A stretch of 64,000 bases of DNA. It comes from Coriaria nepalensis. Taxonomy: Eukaryota; Streptophyta; Magnoliopsida; Cucurbitales; Coriariaceae. The stretch covers positions 6,641,501 to 6,705,500 of the forward strand of contig CP114493.1 of NCBI GenBank assembly GCA_027186245.1, written 5' to 3'. A program made the position numbers and the translations under genes. The notes under the pieces were generated by a model. That model searched no databases. It saw only the letters and a list, made by a program, of their open reading frames with translations, and was not told the DNA's origin. Numbering within the stretch: the first letter of the stretch is position 1; each line of letters starts with the position of its first letter. Shown piece after piece: positions 47,094 to 60,963 of the stretch.

Positions 47094-48782
47094 TGTTGGA
47101 GCATTTGGTGGAAGAATATATCTATTAGATGTATTTTTGGTCAAAATCTTCATTTTGACAGCTTTACTAACTCAAGAGTGCAAATTAGAAGTTATTTGTT
47201 TTTACATAAAATAGCTAGTTTGTTGTTTCCTAAGTTGTCTAAGTCTCAATTAATGTTTGTAATCATATTTTAGATATTTAGTTTCAATTTGTAATTGCTA
47301 TTAGTTAATCATATTTAATCAATACAATTAAGTTTCAGTTTTTATTCACTAATTTGTTATTCTATTTTCTCTATTGTTTTGCTGCAAAATTTGTTTTTAC
47401 TAGTTTTTGAGTTCAATCAAACTCAAATCAACTTCAATTTTTAATTTTTCCAATATGGTATCAGAGCACGCATTGTAGCCATCATATTCTCATCAAACTC
47501 ATTTTCTAAAACACATCTAAAATAATTTCAATCCCCAAACAAAAAAAGAAAAAGAAAAGAAACAACAAGCTAGATATGGCTACTAGAAGGTTGAACTTGA
47601 TTGGACCTCTCTATGAAGAACTATACATGCATATTGATGCAAGTTTCCAAGTAGATGAAGTTACTTAGAGCATATATAACTAGGAAGATGTTGGTTGATA
47701 GGGTTTTAGTCAATATACCAACCATGTTTGACTCCAAGATCGATGCAATTGAAGAAAACAAAAATCTAGACACTTTGACTCTGTCTGATACTGACCCTCT
47801 TCAAGCAAAAGAGCAAAGAAATTCTAAACTCAAAGAAAGGGAGACATAATGAGCTTTCTTGGCAAAGAACAAAGGCAAGTGTGGAAGAATCAATCCACTC
47901 GCTCAAAAGGTTCAAACAGTTCTTGAGGAGCTCACAACTCAAAGAAGAAACAATATTCTTCTTGCAGTATATGCAAAAGAAAGAATCACAAAGAGAACAA
48001 TTGTTATTGGAAGGAAAAATCACAATGAAACTTTTGTAAGTTGCACCATAGACCGAGTAAAGATGGCCTTTTACCCTCCCTTCACGGGCTCTAGGTCTCA
48101 TAAGCTTGCTTTCATTAGAGAACACGCCACTATAGACACATGGCACTTGCGCCTTGCTCATCTATCTTTTTAGATATTTAATTTAATTTTATCATTTAAT
48201 AATTTTCCATATAAACATCATCATTCGAAATATTTTAAGATTTGTGTTTCTTGTCAATAAGCCAAAAGCTGAAATTTTTATTTTTCATTATCAAATAACA
48301 AATATAATTTTCTATTAGAGTTGATATTTTTCTAACGTATGAGACTCGAGCCCAATATTATCTTATGCAGGTTGTCACTATTATGTCTATTTTATGAATT
48401 ATTTTAGTAAATATAATTAAATTTTCTTATTTCTAAAAAATATGATGTGGAAAATATATTTTACTCTTTTTAGAGTTACGTTGAATGATTTTTTAATTAA
48501 AATGTAAATGATCCAAACAGATCGGGGAGGTGGATTTTGATGTCCAAATAAATATTTCAAAATTCTTGAATCGCTTTGCTTGTCCACATACCCATAAACA
48601 AAATTGGTCCATTGAGCAAAAACACTGACACATCATTGAAACGAGTCTTGTCCTTTTAGCACATGCAGGCCACCCAAAAATATAATGGGTGCATATACCT
48701 TTTCAACTGTTGTTTATCTCATTAACTGTATGTCTACTTATATTCTTAAAGGGTTTACTCCATATCAACAGCTTTTTAAACA
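47094..48782 (+). mobile_element. Ty1/copia remnant 6: LTR, gag, pre-integrase, integrase
   Basis: LTR 47094-47452 (TGTTGGAGC...CA), spacer ATA, PBS TGGTATCAGAGC at 47455-47466. Gag starts at 47577 (MATRRLNLIGPLYEEL) and continues out of frame (DSKIDAIEENKNLDTLTLSD). A worn zinc knuckle lies near 47960 and a pre-integrase motif DTWHLRLAHLSF near 48138. Stop-rich integrase pieces follow, including YFKICVSCQ (about 48235), then VYLINCM and KGFTPYQQLFKQ (about 48710-48782). The last codons run straight into the start of duplication copy B, so the duplication junction lies inside this element. Confidence 0.8.
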
Positions 48783-49089
48783 AAATATGCTAGTAAGCAA
48801 GTAATACAAAACTACGGCTTATGTTTAATAGCAGCACTCTTATCAATTATATGATGCTAGAAAGGAATATTATTCATGTAGATGCTAAGACTTCAATGTA
48901 TGGAAATTGTAAAAGGTCCAGTGCGCTTTGACAAAACTGCAAGCCAAGGAACCCCCATATTACCATAAACCCATATGCTAATAAACTCATATCCCGTTTC
49001 AATTTCAAGTATTTGTGCTGGTCTCATTGTGAAACAGTCAAATTCAATAGGGGATAGGAGAGAGAAACAAAAGTAAGTATTTGGCTCAC

Positions 49090-50290
49090 CATGTGGGATG
49101 GAATGCTATCACAACTCGGTTGGTTTGTGCCATGACGAGATTCACCATTAGAAATTGCATCTGTTTGACCTTCCATATCTACAAGGCCTTGAATCCTCCT
49201 CTCATTTGCCAGTTTTACCCTCTCACTTCCTCTCTCATCCAAATCAGGCTTTTCTATCTCCACTACCAAACCATCATTGTCATCTATAGAAGCTTCGTCA
49301 ACCATGGCAGATCTGCCACCATAAAAGTTGCATAGCAAACGCATAAATTTAATTGACTAAGAAGATCACACCTATATATACACTCACTTGGAAAGCTCCA
49401 GCTTCCTTAGCCGAATCTTCTCTAAAACCCAAGATATGGGCTTTTTAACAAGTGGTACAGGCTTAAATGCTGCATCTCTAGTTTCTAGGCAGGATAAAAG
49501 GCAAAAAAAAAAAAATGAAATCATAAAACATAGCGAAACAATCAAATGATTTCAGACAGGTTACACAATTCCAGTAGAATTAGATGACATTTATAAAATG
49601 AACTAGTTCTTACCTCGCAAGAGTCTTTGTGACTCGGCACGAAGTTGCTTAATCAGTTCCCTCCTTTCCTGTGAAAACTCCCAAATTTAGGAAACCCAAG
49701 ATAAGCAAAAATAAAATCAAATAGATTAGAAGAGCAGAACAGACTCCTTTCCTTTTCCTTTTCCTTTATACCTTTTCAGACATTTTTTTAGAGGCAGATT
49801 TTACTGTGGAAACCTCATCATCACCAACACGCTCGACCCTCTTGTTCTTCCTCTTCTTCTTAGATATTTTACCATCCTCAAGGACATCTGACCTATGCCG
49901 TTTCTTATCCAATTCCTCCATCGTCAGATCTACACTTTCCTCGTCCATCCTCGCATTCATATCTCCACCTTCACCATCGATATCCTCAGTCACGGAATCA
50001 AACCCCAAGGCCGTCCTAGTAACGAAACCATCTTCCTCTCCATCTAGACGAAGACTAAAATTCATTTCATCTTCAGCATCAAAATTCTCCAGCCGCTTCA
50101 TGGATTGCAACGGCTCCCTAGATTCCTCCAAAACATCTTCACCAATGGAATCCTCAGAATCTTGAGCTTCGAATTTTGTAGGTGTCGCTTCAGGGGTCGA
50201 ATCCCTAATTGCTTTCTTCAATCGCTTCAGCTTTCTTTCATGGACCAGAGGAGTTAGTGATTCTGGCTGAAAATCATCGTCGCTTTCCAT
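49090..50290 (-). pseudogene. Truncated claspin-like gene, exons 1-4 only (copy B)
   Basis: Exons 49772-50290, 49614-49668, 49388-49484 and 49090-49312 are all open with intact splice sites and would encode the first 298 residues. The duplication breakpoint at 48783 lies in intron 4, so exons 5-11 are absent. Reading into intron 4 adds 18 codons (VSQILTFVSLSYP...) before a stop. The promoter with its E2F site is retained, so a short transcript is possible. The conserved acidic and QMFTDEDD parts are missing. It is called a pseudogene because most of the protein is lost, although a short product cannot be excluded. Confidence 0.75.
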
Positions 50291-50429
50291 ATCTCTGCTA
50301 TGAATTCCTCGAACAGTAATCAAATTGAAGGAGAAACCAAGGTTTGATCAAATGCTGAGGCCTCGATCTATACCTAATTTCCTAGATGGATTAGAAGATA
50401 TAGCAAAGGTAGTGGCTTTTTCTTCTTTT

Positions 50430-50441
50430 TTTGGCGCGAAA
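50430..50441 (-). promoter_or_regulatory. E2F-type site upstream of truncated claspin-like copy
   Basis: TTTGGCGCGAAA, identical to the site at 31497-31508 and 140 bp upstream of the ATG at 50290. The promoter copy therefore still carries this element. Confidence 0.6.
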
Positions 50442-51070
50442 TGGATTTTCAATTTTTTGCAAAACGCGCACGTAACTCATTTCTGTGTTGGACCGTTGAC
50501 CAATGTTCGACCCGCCAAAATTACCAATCGGACCGGCTAATAGGGCCGCAATGGTGTCTCAAGACAAGGCCCAGATAATAGAAAAACGTAAACAGTCAAT
50601 ACAACGACAAGTCGTTTATAGAATGAAAGTTTAGTAACATAATTGTGATAAAACTACACGACGTAAATGAGATATAAGAGCACAAGAGAGAGTGAGACCA
50701 TTCATTCAAATACAGAAGTCATACAATAGCAACAATATCATAGACATCCCCCATATTTCTATATATACAGATCATATTGACAAAAGCCTACGGAAGAAAG
50801 TTGAATGCACTGTAAAATGTTACAGTAACCCAATATTAATATATATATATATATCGTATATTCAGGTGGCCCCTATCTTTTTTTCTTGCCACCTTTCTTC
50901 TTCTTACGTCCCTTAGAATTGGCATTTTTTTGCATCTTGTTACCCGTTTCACGATTGCATCCTTCCGCAGCATTGCTGTTCTCTGCAGTATCAACCTCAA
51001 GATCAATATTGCTGAAGCTGCAAGTTTCCGGCACTGCTCCAATACTGGACCCTGAGGCCAAATTTAACAC

Positions 51071-54000
51071 TTAAGATATTTCACAATGGTCATTATTGCT
51101 TGCCTTCTCTGCAGCCAAAGCCTTCCCTTGCTCGTCTCCCCTTGGAGAAAGTAATCCACAGCAAGAATCTTCACTTTGAGCTTCCATTTCAGTTTGTGAT
51201 GGCTCAACCATCTTTGGGAATAAAGTTCCTAGTATGTCCTCTGTGCAATGGTTGAGCTTCATGTCAACAAAAATTGCATCTGGACAGGTATATGCCGAGC
51301 AAATTTCTCCTGAACTCACAATCACCATAGGATTACCAATATTCTTAAATGCTTCAGCAACCATCTCCATGTATGCATCCGCAAAATCTCGATTTGGTGA
51401 TTTTGGTCTACTACGAATGACACGACAAAATTCGACTGGTAGATAATCAGTGATGTGTTTTTTCCATGGCAAATTGTAAAGCAAATCAAAACACTGCCCA
51501 AAGTTCACACTAAGCAAACATAAGATAACAACCAATCTTAGAAGGAACACCGGATAGTACACGTGCCCGTCTATACCAGCTTTCTTCATCCATTTGATCA
51601 CGTCATTTCTGTTAGAAATGCATTCTCGAACAAAACGGACCATAAACCCAATGATGGGTTCCAGAGAAAATCCAATATCAGACACTGAAATGGATCCCTT
51701 GTTGGCATTCCCTTGGTAGTAAATAAGCCAGTCAACAAAACAAGACTTCGAAGTGAAGAAGTAACTTTTCAGAGAGGATACTAAAAGCACAAGTCTCTCA
51801 AAAAGATACAAGAAACAAAAGGGTGAGATATAATCAGATGCTCTCATCCAATTTGCGTTGTATGTGTCTTCCAAAGCTGCATGGAGGCTACAGAACTTTG
51901 TTGAATAATCGTTTATATCAGCTGAGACAGACCCTTGTTTGCCCTCTGTATTCCCACTGAGACATCTAAAGAATACCTTCCATGGTAGATTTTCATCCAA
52001 CCAGTTGATGTTCTTTTCCGAGAGTTTATAGCTGGGTTTACTAGATCCAAGAATCGTCATTGCAATCCTTCCGACTTTTCCATAAGTGAAATTGTTCTGT
52101 GAACTAATATTTCGGTCCACAACTTGACCAAGCAAATCCCAAGAAATTTCATTAGCTCTTAGAGAGATCATACTCTCATCCAAAGATTTCCTACAATCCA
52201 ACGGAAATACATATCCCAAGAAATTCTCAACAGCCAATGCAGTAAATCTTTGCAAAGTCTTCATGGTAGGGCAGCGATCATAATATTTGGTCTCCAAAAG
52301 AAAATTTGCAACTTCAAAGACATGAACAAGAATTTTGCTTTGATTGAACACGGAAATAGAATTCTTGACTGAGAATTTGTAGAGAGCTTCAAGATTTTCT
52401 AAGACCTTGACACCGAGATTAATTAATTCTGAGTACCAATATCTAGAAGCACAGGAGGACAACTGGTGAACGTCTATTGAAGCCAACTTTTTATTCTTTT
52501 GAATGACGTTCACACTCCCTCCTCTAACCCAATCAGCATCAGAATTTAGCAATAAATAAACTAAATTTGAACCTTGAAATTGTCTCCACACACCCAAGAA
52601 ATCTAATCCAAACTCACCGTAACTTCTGTGTTCAACATTTTCTTGTTTGGCAAGACATTCAAGATGCTTGGCTATGCTTCCCACTCTATCCTTCCAATAG
52701 TTCCAAAAGTAAACCAATGTTTGAACAGAAACCTGGTCTATAGAGATCATGTCTTCTGAATGCTTAGTCAGATCAGGTACCCATTTGTCTTCCCACAAAT
52801 ACTTTGAACTGTTCGAATGAAGATGAACATCCAAGATCTTTCGAACAGATAGCATTTCACTTGTGACACTCTTATTTCTCAGAGAAGAAGTCAAATGTTT
52901 ATTCAGCATCGCCAAGCCTTTCTGTTCATGTGATACAACATCAGCCTCCGTACAAACATAACTGTGAAAATCATTTGAATCACTTTTTGCAAATGAATTG
53001 GCCTTCCTCAAAAGTTCATCTTTTTGTGCGAACTGCTTCAGTGGCCAGCCTTTACTTCCACCAGACCAAAGAGAACACGCAAGTACATACCTGAGAACAT
53101 GTCTGGATGCATCTTTGAAATGTCCAGCCTTTCCAAGAAGATCAACTTCAAGTAGAATATCCCCTCTTAGTTTTGCTATGTTTGCAGCTTCTAGGAAGTT
53201 TCCAAATTCTTCTTCCAAAGAAAGAAGCTCATCTAGACAATTGTTGCAGTTCAAGAAGTCCCGCATTATATCTACAGAATGAAAAGCTTTGACAAATTTC
53301 ATCATGGATTTTTTATCAGCACAGTTGTAGTAATGCAGAGCACAACTTCTTAGAAACTCTTGCTCTATTTTCTCTATCTCCTTGTCTCTCCGAACTCCAG
53401 AATCCAACAACGCACGTTGTTTCCAGTATTCAATGTATTGTAAACCCATGTCAAATAATCGTCCTTTCCTGCAAGCATTCAAACACTCTTCGAATCGATT
53501 GCCTCTGGCATAAACGTCTGCAGCAAGCTCGTAGCATTCTGCCAGACAAAAACATTCTCCCGCTCTGTCAATTTCTGACTCCCCACATTTTTCGAGAAAA
53601 AGCCTCCCTGTAAAAAATACGACATTAGAAACTACAAGCAGAAGCATAAAAAAATGGCAGCAATAAATTAAGAGGCATGCTAGTCATTGAATTCTAGCCT
53701 CTGAACCAATAACATCTTATAGCTTTACACACCATCAAAAGAATGAGAACAATGTCAAAACAGCAAATCTAATAATTCTAAAAACATCCAAGTATCAGCA
53801 CCGAAAGAGAACTGAGGCAGAACAGTTATGATAATAAAAAAAGGTCAAAAATTTTGTGCAAGTGTAAGCCAAACTATCATCATCATCATCATCATCTAAG
53901 CCTAGTCGCGTTATTCTCGGGGTTGGCTAAGTGTAAGCCAAACTATACCAGCTAAGAATCAATATCATGAAACAGATATATGTCAAACATTGGGCAAGTT

Positions 54001-57000
54001 TCCGTTGCATCAAATCTAAGATGATAGATATAGTTAGTAGATGTTAGAAAGTTGGATCATCATACCCGCTCTTTCATATTCTCCTAAATCAAAAAAACAT
54101 TGTGCTGCAGAGTCAGCTTTGCCTATAGCTTCAAATATTTCAGCTGCTTCTCTGAGTATGGCATTAGACATTTCAGGATTTGCAATCTGCATACGCTCAG
54201 CTGTTGCTTTAAGGCCCATGGCCTTAGACCTTCTTTCCCAGTTCCTATCTCCGGCCCTTTCAAAGCATATTGTTGCATTGTCATAGTTCCTCTCGTGATA
54301 AAGCTGCAGGAAAAATAAAAGGTCTAGGGTCACAAGTGTTTCCTAAAAGCTTAACAAAAACAGACTTAACATAGAAAATAGAAACCCACACTATACTTTT
54401 TCTTCCAAATCTAGCACAAAAACAGATATAAGGTACATTAAATAAAAATAAAAATACATAAATCATCGTTACGATATAAAAATGCTATTAGTCATTACAC
54501 ACTCGTCATTTTTAGTAGTAACACTACACCTTAATGCCCCGGGCCTTCCACTCTTCTGGGCTACTTGCCACTTGCATCGCCTGTATAAGTGATTCGTCCA
54601 ATTTCTTCACCTGAACAACACACTTTTTCTTCCAGTAATCAAACATAGGCTTGAAGTGTTCATCTTCATTCTCACAAAACCAAAGCCTCTGCCTTGTCCG
54701 AGTAATCGCCACATATAATTGTTTCAATTCCGAGCATAAAATATTATGCTTGGACTCGGAGAAATGTGGGAACTTCTGGGCTGAACTGGAGTCGAGCAAA
54801 TTTTGTTCCACCATATATGTGTATATAACCCTCCACTGATTTTTCATAGGTGACGAGCCGAAAAAGTTGTATACTAAAACATCCTACAAAAAAACAATAA
54901 AAACATTTCACAAAATAGATGGTATATAGAATAGTTAGTAACAGTGAATGAAAATTTTGAAAACTTCAGAAACTTCACCATTAAATTAGACGTTAATTAC
55001 CTGGAACTCGAGGCCTTTACACTCCAATATGGTAAGGACAAGTGCTTGCTTCCCAACAATACTTAATATTTCCTCCCGCATAGAATCATCACGTACCAAT
55101 ATGACCTGTTCAGCTCCAAATCCTACCATTTTGTGACACCCAACGTCACCATTCGCAAAGATCATTGTTATCGCATTCTGATTTGTTTCTGTATCAAGCA
55201 AAACAGGAGCCTCCCCATATATGAGACTTGTCTCTGGCTTCAAAATGTCAATCGATTGCGGGAAGAAATGATAAAGAAGTTCAATCACGGTTTGTGATAA
55301 ACTCAGGACCCCAGCATGCGTACGAAAATTCTGGCTCAGATGAAAAATTTCAGATATATGTCCTTTATGCATTCTTTCGCCACGCCCATCATTTACCATG
55401 GGATATACAAACTTCTTGTAAAACAAGGATCTTATGTCCTGAAATCTAAAATCAATTCCCCTTGCAATTGTTTGAGCAGTATCTCCAGAAAAAACAAACC
55501 CCTCTTCAACATTTTGGCAGATATATTTGAATAAAGCTATTTGACCCATAGTTAGGTCCTGCACTTCGTCTATGTAAACAAAATTCATAAGATCACCATC
55601 ATATCTTTGATTTTTTATTCTCCGATGAAGATCATTAACAAGATCAGCCAAATCATACTCACCATTTATTATCTTCATCTTTTCATAGCTTTGAAAGATA
55701 TCATAGATGATCTCTCTCTTCTGCGTAGTTAAACGAGAGGTTCGGCTCTTGGATAATGATAAATACTCATCCCTACTGAGTTTACCGTCACCTGTATCAG
55801 CAGCTTGTGGATCACCTTTAACATGTGAAATTATCTCAGTGAAGATGATTGAACAATCAAGTGTTTTTGTTTGTTGGGTGTTGAAATGAGGCCAGTAAGA
55901 CGAACTAAAACGATCATAGTTGACCTCTTTCATCCTAATAAAGGCCTGCAAAGAAACAGATCTCGAACTCCGAATCTGACCAGGTAAAAGTTCCCTTACA
56001 TCTTGAAATCTTTCAAAATATGAATTTCCCAAAGTTGCGTCAAGCATCATCAAGAACTTGTGGAATGTTATCACGAGTGGGAAAGAGTTGGGTGGAATAT
56101 CAATAAATGAATCAGGGACGTCAGTGAAGTGATCCGATAATTCATCAACCTCTTCCATGACACTGCTTAATGTAGAAATGTTTCCACCAGAAATAGAGCT
56201 GCATAGGTTTCAACCAAGAAACAAAATTAAGTAAAATTAAGAAAAGAAAACAAGATATAAATGATAAAAGTACAAGTAGCAGTCTACACTCATTTCTTGA
56301 TCCACCAAACCAACTTGTAACTAAAATATAAAATATTCTTGTTACATTCAGAAAATCGCACACACCTTTTCAAGTGTAGAACATGTTCTCTGACTGCATA
56401 ACATAGTTTTGGACTAACTGTTACGAAAAGTTGACGCAAGATAACTTTATTTTTCTCTGCCAAATTCTCCTCTGCCACATGTTCATTACTATCATCGGAA
56501 ACTCTTTCATCCTGGACTCCATAGGCCTCTGAGGCTAAATGGTGTAGTTTCTCCTTCTGAAACAACTTCATTGTCAGGACAGTAGTTTTCCCGGTTCCAG
56601 AACGACCAAGAATGAAGCTACTTCTCGGATAAAGTATCATCTCTCTCTGTTCATCATTTACCTCAAGCGGAAAATCCAACTCAATAGTATCCCGGTCAGA
56701 AAGTAAATGGTTCACCACACCATATGACAGAGAGTAGAATTTCATCAGCAACAAACTGTCACTAACTTTTGAATTTTCAACGTAGCTTCCACCATCAGAG
56801 GCACTTCCACTTACTAAATCATCTGCACTTGCATTGTTACTGAGACTCTTAAACCTAACAATCTCCAAAGAGGTGGGCCAAGTTTTTGGAACCTCCAAAT
56901 TCCTGAATAAGAAATACAAATCAAATAAAATAATAATAAAAAGTAAAACCTTGCATTTCAGAACATAAGCGTAAGACACAAGAAATGATATACAATATTT

Positions 57001-60000
57001 TCCATAATATTAAGGCATACCCCTCAAGACATCTTTCTTCACAGAGCTTAATATAATTCTCTGTGTATGTTCCAAATATACCCTCGAGAATCTTAGCCAG
57101 CTTTGGAATATCCTCCACAGGTAAAATATCCCAAATCTTCAGAACTTGTATATAACTTGATTCTTTTTCAATGTCTATACCACAAATGATATAAAGGCGT
57201 TCGACCTTGAATTTCTTCAATATCTTTGTAGAAGTTCCACATTCTAAATCCATACTTCTCTTCTTAGGATTCCATCCACTGGAAAGTTTCAGCAGACAGT
57301 TCAGAACAGACTTCTTCATGCGGATAGATGACAACTTTTTAAATGATTTGAGAAATCTGTCACTGAAGAGTACCTACAAATTTTAGACAAAGATGAAAAT
57401 AATTTTACACAAAGATGAAAATAATTTTACATAGATCTGTTATGTAACTAGACAAATTTACGGAAGACTTAATAGAAAACACAGTGAGGAAGGTTAGCTA
57501 GAGTAATAGAAACCATTAGAAATACATAACAGAGCATACCTTCCACCTAGAGCTTTTGAAAAGAATACTATCTCTCTTAAGCAAATCATCAAATTGATCC
57601 ATTTCCTTTTTGACCTCTAAAATGGCTTTGGCCAAGTCCTTATCTTCATCAGCATTGAAGAAACATTGTCGGTTTTTTGCGTCAAGGACCAAGGATTCCC
57701 AAACAGATTCGCTTCTCTCTAACGTCTCACTTCCCAAAATCCACAAACAATGCCTGAAGAACATCCAGTGCACCAATAGTTATAAACTGATGTTGAAATC
57801 AAAGCAAAAAAATACAATGATTCGTGCAATCATACCTGGCTCTTGTAAGAGCAACATTAGTTCTTTGCTGACTGGATAAAAATCCAATTGATGAACCACG
57901 GTTTGATCTAACTGTGGATATAATTATTATATCCTCCTCACCACCTTGAAATCCATCCACCGATCTTACTTTGACGGAAAATCCATCTAGGTTTTCATAC
58001 TTCCGTCCAATTCTCTCTCCTACAGCAGCCACTTGAGCATTGTACGGTGATATAATACCAACAGTAACCCGCTTGCTTGAGGCAAGCCAAGCTGTTGGAC
58101 ACATACAAAGATTAGTACAAAAAATAGCATTATTAATCAAAGTAGAATGCTGCAGAGTAATAGGAATACCTTTGTACAAATTACGCAGTATTCTGCAAAT
58201 AACAGCAACCTCTGTCATATTTTTCCAACTACGTCCGATATCATCTTTCTCTTCTCTTCCGCAAATTATGTTTATGAAAGAATAGGGTCCAAACATGGGC
58301 CCTGGAAGATACTGTTTTCTGTACTTCTCTTTTCTAACATTTGGGCCATCTAGGATCAGATTCTCATAGAACCTTTTGTTCGGAAAAAAACTTATGGAAG
58401 GGTGCATTCTGTATTGTACATTGAGAAGATGTTTTGGGTGACCCCCTAAGCTCAATCTCTCGAACAAACTCCTTCCAAAACTAGCTTTATCAGAAAGCTT
58501 AAGAGCAAACCCCCCAAAAAAAATATTAGAATTGCATTCAAGGAGGATATTTAGTAAGGCAGGGAGCAAGGAAGGGGCAGATTCATACCTTGCTTTCCAC
58601 CATGGCTGGTAACTGGTACACATCACCAATTAGCATAGCATTCTTTATACATCTAAGTTGAAGGGGAATAGCAGATTCGCATTCCTTCAACTGTGCTGCT
58701 TCATCAATAACCAAAATCTTCAGTGGATCCACTGCCATGGAATGTAACTTATACGAGCTTGAAGTCGTGCAAAGAATTAAGGACGCATTTTGAAAACAAA
58801 ATTTCGCAACGAGTTCTTCATTCCAAACACTTGGAAGCTTTAATTCATTGAAGGAACTTAGAAGATCTTTCAAGATGGAGACACATTTGCCTCTCTCCAT
58901 CTTCATCTGTTGTAGCAAGTCCATGGACAATGGAGAAGAATCTTTGACTTGTACAGGAGGAGAGAAAAGGTTCTCCAGTACTTTAGAAACCATGCTGCCT
59001 TGAAACAAGAGAGCTTCAAAGGAATCAAGTGAGCTTAGAAGGGATGACATTTTCTGAACATTACTATCCATAATGCATTTTCTGGGTACATGCCTACAGA
59101 AGTTTGCAATACACTTCCTAAGAAGTGGTGCAAGACAAGTAAATATGTCTCTTGCATATTCAACCAATGATTTGCACTTAACCTCATCAGCATCTTCAGT
59201 TTGTTTGAAGCATTCACTCTTGATTTCATTTTCATTATCCTCTGCTCCCTTTTTTATCATTTCATTTTCAACGAAAATAACATGCTGATCACTACAGTTT
59301 TCAAAAAAATCTATCAAAGATGTAAAACAATGCCTCCAACCAGTTGCTGGAGCAAAGCACACAGATAGGCTCTTAACTCGATAGTCGAGATGTATTTCTT
59401 CAATGTCATTACCAATGTTCAACCGCTCTTTATTCCCAAATAAAACAATATCGCCTACGGAACGTAAGAAACCGCCAGACTCTGAATCTTTTTGTTGCAT
59501 TGATTTTACAAGCTTAAGCACACGTGAAGCTAACTCTACAATTGCAATATTTGTAGGAGCACAGGCAAGCGTCCTCCACTCCATTTTTAAGAGGGAATAG
59601 AGCAAAATACTTACGGTCTTAGTCTTCCCCGTCCCTGGTGGGCCCCATATAAGCTCCACAGAAGATTTGTGGACGCAGGATGCTCTACTAATGCAAGACG
59701 AAACAGCATCAACTTGAGAATCATTTAGGTCAGAGAACAAACTTGAATCCAACATCACCTCACTTGTTGCAAGACAGATATCACAATCTTCTGCAACCTG
59801 TTTTTAGAAAACAGCATCATTACATAATTGCATTTATTTGTAATGTTAATTCAGTTCAACAATATTGAATCATCCTCAAATTCCTTACCATAGAATTGGG
59901 GCATAAAACTTCCTTGATCAGCTTCGGATTTTTAGCCATGTGCAATGCACTCCATATTCGTTTGTTAGTAGTTATATTTATCAAGAAGACCACAAACATG

Positions 60001-60963
60001 GATCTCTTATGGTGAGATCCAATGTCTTTCAATGCCTTAACTTTAAAATCATTAGAAATGAGGACGTTTACGACATTTGTGACAGCTAATAGAGTCCATG
60101 ACCCGCCTACCGTCTCTAAATTGGAAACAGTTTCGGGCTTTACATCAGTCAGGACAAAAATATCTCCGGGTAAAGTTTTGTAAGGCCCCTTTCCAGAGTC
60201 ATTGGATAGATTCCTCCATTCATCAACTCTAACATTATATAATCTTTCATCTGGTTTGGCATCCTCAAAAGAAATTACTTCTGCAAAGGGAGAGCTTGAT
60301 ATATACTCCATGCTAGAGTCAAGCTGAGCGCGAGTCTCCTCCAATAAGGGGAAAACATATGAAGGGAAATACTGATTAACAGACTCGAACGAGACGGGAA
60401 TATTTTCCACCTAAAATCAACAATAGAAAAGAGGTCGATATATTTCATGAGGAAGGCAATTCAACATATACTTATAGATACATATTGTGCTAACCATTAA
60501 AGAACAATACAATCTGTATATATAGATACAAATAAATGGAGGTATGGTAGTGAGTAAATAGAAGTTTAACTGTTAAAAGCTTTTGCACTGATTGATAGTC
60601 ATTAAACAGAGATGATCATTCAACAGTAAAAAAAATCAAAGAAAATTATTTTAAAAAAAGCACACGCACACACACACAACAAATAGAAAACAACATGAAT
60701 AAATACATATATAACTAGAATCCAAACTCTCTTTTGCAAGCTTCGAATGGGCCCAGAAAATCTGAAGTTAAAAAAAAAAAAATGGAAGAGTTGAAACAAT
60801 GTATTTATAATATATGTAGAAATGAACAATAAGAAAAAGGGAGACAGCGTGTGAAGAAGAAACGAGAAACCTTATTTCTGTAGAGATCTTCATTACAGAT
60901 GTCTTCCAGGGACCAAGAAAGCACATGCTTAGTAAACCCATCCATCCCTTTAACAGTATCCAT
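51071..60963 (-). CDS. Dual SF1 helicase (UPF1/SEN1-like + UvrD-like), copy B, C-terminally truncated
   Basis: Twelve exons: 60871-60963, 59889-60410, 58589-59797, 58170-58497, 57836-58091, 57540-57753, 57021-57373, 56366-56902, 55001-56198, 54530-54883, 54066-54303, 51071-53607. The frame closes at 2612 aa, against 2691 in copy A. All helicase motifs of both domains are kept ([45 protein letters not shown]). Exon 2 lacks nine acidic residues after VVNV. Exon 12 ends early: a CAA codon after EIS has become TAA at 51071, removing about 65 residues including the [13 protein letters not shown] tail, which remains readable downstream to 50873. All other indels are multiples of three, so the gene has stayed open outside this stop. 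It may be a functional shorter paralog or an early pseudogene. Confidence 0.85.
53861..53946. mobile_element. Short SINE-like insertion with 17-bp target duplication (copy B)
   Basis: Same insertion as at 34918-35003, with target duplications at 53861-53877 and 53930-53946 and one base change in the insert. It was therefore present before the large duplication. Confidence 0.75.

Noticed and set aside
48176..48640. Non-coding spacer before the duplication
   Set aside because: Stop-rich but readable as copia integrase (cysteine motif near 48240 and downstream core pieces), so it was assigned to the copia remnant.
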